From NCBI GenBank assembly GCA_037954665.1, contig JBBMOL010000230.1:930001-994000 (forward strand): 64,000 nucleotides of DNA, read 5' to 3'. Shown one piece after another: positions 58,720 through 64,000 of this stretch (position 1 is the first letter of the stretch; each line of letters begins with the position of its first letter). Made by a program: the position numbers and the translations under genes. The DNA is from Laguncularia racemosa. Lineage: Eukaryota > Streptophyta > Magnoliopsida > Myrtales > Combretaceae. Under the pieces are notes generated by a model. The model was not told where the DNA came from, searched no databases, and saw only the letters and a list, made by a program, of their open reading frames with translations.

Positions 58720-60130
58720 TTTATAAATTTTCTTTTTTTAGTGTACTATTTCTATTTTTATTTTTTTAGTCTATGATTAGTTTAGAAAATTTTTTTTTAT
58801 TAAAATGCTAGATCTAGGGAAAAATAATAAAATAATAATAATAGTAGTGATATAATATAATATAAAGTTTAATCATCAAATACCTATTGGGTTGTCATGG
58901 TATATACCATCACTCGATGGAAATGATAAAATAATAATAAACTATAAAAATAAAATTAAATAAAAGTCCTAGGTATAAAAATATATGAATAAAATTAAAT
59001 AAAAATCTTGCTATAAAAAATATAAAAATGAAATTAAACAAAAATCTTAAGAATAAAAACATAAGAATAAAATAAAATAAAAAATCTTTAGCTTAATGAT
59101 GAAAAATATAAAAATATATGAAATAATAAAAATCTATAGCATAATAATAATACATAGTTAAATAAAAACCTTTAGTATGATAATAAAAACATATAGTAAA
59201 AATCTTTAGTATAAGTTAGGATTTTAGAAATAAAAAAATATAAAAATGAAAAATATAGAAAACAAAATTAGATATGATAAGTAAGAATCTTTAGTATAAA
59301 AAACAAAATTGGGAACAAAAATATAATAAAGAATAAAAATAATATAAAAATATATATAAATCTAGAAATGAAATAAAATACAATAAAGTTTTTTAGTATA
59401 AAGTCTTTAATTAAATTTTTAGGAATAGAATATAATAAGAATAAGAATAAAAGACAAAAATATAATAATGATGGAAAACATTTTTCATCAAAATCTAGTA
59501 TTCTAGGATTTTATCGCATGGAGTTTTTTTACCAAAAAAATAAAAATCTAATATGATATTTTCTAAAATTAAGATATCTCAAGTTTCTTTTAAAATTATT
59601 ACCTAACAACCTAGGTCACTTAGGTATTTCCTTAATAAAAATTAATCTAATTGAATAATGTAAACCTAACATTTTTTCATTAAATAAAATCAATCAACAA
59701 TTAAGATTTTATAAAAGAAAAGCAAACTACGGTTTGATTCTAGCTAGCAAATATATAGGCACTTTCGGGAAAGCTATAATAAAATAAAACATTAGGTTTA
59801 TTTTAGGAAAAATAAACATAATAAAATAAAAACTTTAAGTTTACCTTTAGAAAAATAAAATAAAATAAAGACTTTAGGATATTAATATAAACATAGTAAA
59901 AACTTTAGGAAAAATAAACATAATAAAAATTTAGGCTATTAGCATAATAAAATAAAAACTTTAGAAAATTAGCATAAGAAAATTCAAACTTTTGGTTGTT
60001 TAGCCTAAATTCATAATCTTATGAGAAAATATAAAAATATAGTAATGATAATAAATAGTAGCAAATACATGGAAAATACAGATGAGAATATAAAGGCCTT
60101 TTAGCAAAAAATTCTTGAAAAATTTACATG
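58720..60130. repeat. AT-rich degenerate short-repeat block
   Basis: Repeated variants of AAAATAAAAATCTTTAG, ATATAAAAATA and AAACTTTAGGAAAAATAAAC, with no open frame over 60 codons. It lies within the proposed Tat-like LTR. Confidence 0.7.
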
Positions 60131-60562
60131 GTAGCTATTTAGGTTTTAACAAGTTAGCTCTTGAATCTAACATTTTTTGTTAAATATTTTTCTAAAACAT
60201 TTTTTAGAAAAATTTGCAAACTAGTAGGTAGTTAAGGTTAATCCACCCAATTAACCTTAAATTATTTTTATTTTCCAACTTAGGATGGTGGCGACTCTTT
60301 TTAAAAATTATTTTTTCTTAATTTAGTCGAGTAATTTATATTAAATGGGTAACATTTATTATAGTTTAAAATTAAGAAAAATAATGAAAAACTAGACTCA
60401 ATAGGATAGCGACTTCGTTGGAGACATAAATATTTCAAAAGTGGGCTAGCCGTGTATTAATTTTCTTAAATATATCTGAAAGGCCTCTTTTTTCTTGTAG
60501 TCTATTTTCATTATTTACCTTGTGAATCTTTTTGTAAATAGTGGTACTAACCAAGTTTTGAG

Positions 60563-60586
60563 TGATGCAAAAAAAAAAAAAAAAAA
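60563..60586. repeat. A homopolymer run (about 19 A)
   Basis: Interrupted from its neighbours by GATGC and GTGAAG; its length is probably unreliable. Confidence 0.7.
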
Positions 60587-61179
60587 AGTGAAGGGGGCTT
60601 AGGGGTTGAAGAAGAAAGAAGAAAATGGCCTAACAAGCCACCATATGGGATTTCTTGGGATTTTTTTTAAATGCATGTTTAGATATGGCTGAGCTTAGGT
60701 CATGTAGAAAACTAGGATAGAACGCCATTATATACCTATCAAGTTGTAGTGGTGTATATCATCACTTGGTGACGATTAGGCGATTCTACTCTAGGCTTCA
60801 ATTTACCTATTGGTTATAGAGCTAGAGAGCCTTTAGAACTTACCCTTACGCATATGCATTTTATTTTATTGTTTTATGCTTTATGTTTTGCAAATGAAAA
60901 TTAATGTGGCATTGTGAACATGAAGCTATAACTTCATTAATGTTGAAAAATCATAGTTTTTGTAATCTCATTTCCTTGTATTTATTTTCTAGCCTTGTAA
61001 ATTTTTGTTTTTCCTCTTTTCTTTTTGTAATATGAAGCAAAGATTGAAAAGCAAACCAATGATCAATTAGGTTATGTCAACGGGATTCACATAGACTAGT
61101 ATTCTTGCCCCACAAAGACATTGGGTCGATGGTTCGACATGTTTAGTGAAGAACATCAAGATTATATCCTGTAGAAAAT

Positions 61180-63470
61180 CAATTCAGTAATGTCTTTGAT
61201 GAAAGTGCAGCCCGGGTAGGATTTGAGCAAGGCCTTAGCCCATTTTTGGGACACCGGGTCATCATCATTCGATTTTAGGCCTTTCAAATTGGCACTTACC
61301 TTAGAGTATACCCAGTTGCTTAGGGGCTCTACCATGGAAGATGGAATAGTAACCCTACACTTGGAAGCCTAGCCTATGAACATATTCTATCACTTGTTAG
61401 GGTTTAGAAAAAGTGAAATTGCTAAAGCATTGACTACATGCAATGATAGGTGTATTAGGTTCTCTACATTTAGTGGGTGGTATGCTTATTTGTCTGCATG
61501 TTTTGATATGCAAGATATCTTTTGTGAAGGGTATGATGATTGGTAGAGGAATCACATCAACACATTCATATTAGTTACATTTGCAACCATCCTTTTCCAA
61601 TAAGGATGAGCTAATGTCCATTTCAAGGTAGCTGAATTAGTTTCCCAATTTCTAGCAAGTAAGTCCTATGTCCCAATGATATTAGCTGAACAAATCTAAG
61701 CCTTAAATTTTTTAAAACAACAAGATCATGGCATTGGAGCAAGTAACCCTTAATTATCAAGATTCTAACATACCACTGGCAACCAAGATTGCTTGCTTCA
61801 ATAATATCAAAAAGTTATAGGATGGTAGAGAGGTGAGGAAAATAACAGATTTAGGTAAGCTGAATGTGAAGGATTGAGGCCTATAGGGCTACTAGGGAGT
61901 TTATATGTGATTTTATGAAGAAAACTAGTTAAGCAAAATATGAGTCCCTTGATGTATTTAGAAATGAACTGGAACCACAAAATTCAACACTGAAGGAGGA
62001 AGGGTACAAAGCTATCGTATGAGCAAAGGTAGAAGTCAGTTCAAAAATGGAAGAAGGTTGCACAACGGGTTATTTAGTACTTGAGGGACTAGTTCAAAGA
62101 AAAAGACGAGTGAATCTAACAATTGACATAAGAAGCAGAAGTGGTTCAACTAAGCTAGTATAGAAGAAAAGCATAGCTAAGATTTTCTTTTGAAAAGAAA
62201 ATATATATTATTAGTTTACTTTTCTTTATTTTTTAAAATAGAAACTTCATATTCTCAAGTCATTAGATCATGTAATTATGTAAAATTAATTAAAGCTTAC
62301 AGTTTTATAAGTTAGATAATGTGCCACATTACTATTCAATTGTGATTTATTACATTATTTATTTATCATTATTATGTATGTCTTTCATGCAAAATCATGC
62401 AAAAATAATTGTTAAAAAAAAAGATGCAAGAAAAAGGGAGGAAAAAATTATAAATTTAAATGATGCTAATAGATTGGATCATGTTGCAAATCATAAAGAT
62501 AGCTCCTAAGCAAGTATACCCTATTAGAAGTCTGATTATCACTCGCTTAAGAGTTAAAATGACTGAAAACATTAGTAACAACAACCCTGATTAGAGAATT
62601 ACAGCTCTTAAATATTCTATGGTGTGACTGATTGAGCAGATGCAAACCTTGACATACACTATCAATCGCTTTCATACAAATAAAGCTATTTAAGTATATT
62701 AGATTGACCTTTAGTAGATTGTTAGCTCAAATCTTAGGGATAAGGTGGGAAATGGTAGTAGTGAAAGTTTAAGGAGGGAATTTGAGGAGAAATAGCGAGA
62801 TATGGATAAGAAGTTACTTTAGAAGTTCCACAAGATGACAAGGGATTTTGAGGAAACTGATGGATTTAAGCGGATTGACCTAGTTAATCTACCCATTTAT
62901 GAAAATGCGGAATTCCTCAAGAAGTTCAAAATCTCAAATTTGGAAAAGTATGATGGTACAAGTTGCCTAAAGCTTCATGTTAGGCTCTATATCAGAAAAA
63001 TGGCTATATACACCAAGTACGAGTAGCTTATGGTGCAAACTTTTCAGGAATGTTTAAGGAGTATATGCAGTGTTAGAGGGGTATGGTTGCCAACATAACC
63101 ACTTTGCTACCAAGGAAAGATTTGACTTACATGTTTGTTAATACCCTGAGTAAGCCTTACTATTAGCACTTAATGGGGCATGCCACCATAAGCTTTGAAG
63201 AAATAATAAATGCCAGGTGTTGTATAAAAAATGTAGTCACTTTGGGGACACTCCTCGCTATTGAGGATGTAAAAAAGAAAGCCACACATCTAAGGTCTAT
63301 TAATAAAGGCAAGGAAATGATTATCGATATGGTAGCCATAGGGAATCTTGCTAGGTCGAATGCCATAGTTAACCATTTAGACAAACTAAAACGTTCTAGT
63401 AGTTCAACAGCAAGATCTAAACCAACATCAATGAAGAAAGCAATTCACTAGAATCCCTATCCCCTTGGGT
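61180..63470 (+). pseudogene. Decayed Tat/Ogre-like gag region
   Basis: No long frame survives. About 61280-61720 read in pieces (FDFRPFKLALTLEYTQLL, YHLLGFRKSEIAKAL, VHFKVAELVSQFLASK, VPMILAEQI) resembles the N-terminal domain of Tat/Ogre gag proteins. About 62835-63030 (PIYENAEFLKKFKISNLEKY, GTSCLKLHVRLYIRKMAIY) and about 63120-63260 match the capsid-type gag domain. A coiled, charged stretch lies between them at 61960-62150. Stops and shifts occur every 50-200 bases. The neighbouring T LTR and primer-like site agree with this order. Confidence 0.55.
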
Positions 63471-63815
63471 CAAGTCCTCCACTATCTCTAAGGTGAGAAT
63501 TTGGTGAATTTTGAGGTACCTCTTGATAATTATAGGCCCAAAGGCTACAAGTCGAACCTTTGTTGTGAGTATCATTTGGGATAAGAAAGGCATTTCATTT
63601 ATAACTAATAGAGGCTTAGGAACAAGATATAAGATCTCATAGATGCTAATCCCCTGCTAAGCCATAGGGCTTCCATTAGCATGATCATTACTAAAGAACA
63701 TGATCTAGGGATAGATTTGGATGGGCTTCCTATCACATTGGTGTAAGTAGCATAGAACTTGAAGTAAAAGGGTCATTTGTAGGATATAAGAAACCTTAGG
63801 GATGGGATTAAGAAT
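63471..63815 (+). other. Likely continuation of the Tat-like internal region
   Basis: Short pieces such as NYRPKGYKSNL near 63520 are compatible with retroelement coding sequence, but nothing is firmly recognised. Confidence 0.3.
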
Positions 63816-64000
63816 TGATACGAACCACGCCAACCCATGACGAAACCCAATACCAATACGTTCGGAAATTCGTTGCCTAAGACGCCCAAACACCTAAAGT
63901 GGAAACCGCGACCCGTTGTCTATAAGCGAGACAAGAACCTTGGTATAAAAGTGAAGACGCCACAATTGGGATGGAAGGCCGATTGATAAGTTGGGATGAA
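63816..64000 (-). repeat. K4: end of a K-family LTR, runs off the window
   Basis: It starts TGATACGAACCACGCC and follows the K LTR 3' end in minus orientation (compare 27004, 39349) to the window edge. The flank AGAAT (63811-63815) should reappear at the far end if it is a simple insertion. Confidence 0.88.

Larger units (their letters stand above)
57472..60405 (+). repeat. T: Tat/Ogre-like LTR, about 2.9 kb
   Basis: It starts near TGTAACTATAGACACCACATTTTTG and ends before TAGCGACTTCGTTGGAGAC (60407-60425), a degraded form of the TGGCGACTCTGCTGGGGA primer site of Tat/Ogre elements. GGTGGCGACTC near 60288 is the usual segment near the 3' end of such LTRs. The middle (58720-60130) is AT-rich, with many AAAATCTTTAG and TAAAATAAAAACTTTAG-type degenerate repeats. 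The boundaries are approximate. Confidence 0.5.

Noticed and set aside
1..64000. Endogenous pararetrovirus (caulimovirus-like) sequence
   Set aside because: All RT-bearing segments have LTR-element gene order with integrase, or integrase remnants, and LTRs; no movement-protein or coat motif was seen.

Overview
The window looks like nuclear DNA of a flowering plant, probably a eudicot with a large repeat-rich genome. Three things support this: one spliced plant gene with GT-AG introns, LTR retrotransposons of typical plant Ty3/gypsy lineages (CRM-like chromovirus, Athila, Tat/Ogre-like), and primer-binding sites matching plant initiator-Met and Asp tRNAs. I see no bacterial, organellar or viral-genome features. 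The species cannot be named from the sequence alone. Element labels (A, B, C, D, E, F, G, K, T) are mine and local to this window.

Layout. (1) 1-12164: the 3' part of an old Athila-type element, A1 (+). It consists of reverse-transcriptase remnants, a long 3' non-coding tail and a 3' LTR. A CRM-like element, K1 (983-7734), has inserted exactly at the RT active-site codons. (2) 12165-16780: LTR fragments C0, D and C1, then a possible subterminal-repeat DNA element. (3) 16782-21142 (-): the only host gene recognised, a 12-exon TauE/SafE-family membrane protein whose exons join to a 473-residue reading frame. (4) 21143-23056: intergenic DNA. (5) 23057-42036: a four-level nest. Repeat E is hit by B1 (gag-protease-only element), which is hit by K2 (27004-40089, minus), which is hit by A2 (Athila-type, 28659-35633, minus). 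Both inner insertions have exact 5-bp target duplications. (6) 42037-47028: B2 in the opposite orientation, a solo LTR B3 inside LTR F, then AT-rich DNA. (7) 47029-54947: solo LTR G split by K3 (47110-54007), the best-preserved element. (8) 54948-57490: AT-rich DNA and a second E copy. (9) 57472-63815: a Tat/Ogre-like LTR of about 2.9 kb with decayed gag regions. (10) 63816-64000: the end of a further K-family LTR (K4).

No retroelement here looks able to make all its own proteins. K3 comes closest, with one frameshift and several stop codons. A1, A2 and B1 have each lost most or all of RT-RNase H-integrase, so they could only have moved with proteins supplied in trans. The most unusual non-coding signals are hairpin plus polypurine-tract modules that recur, with compensating stem changes, in the 3' tails of the two Athila-type elements, and palindromic CACGG/CCGTG arrays shared by LTRs of otherwise unrelated families.
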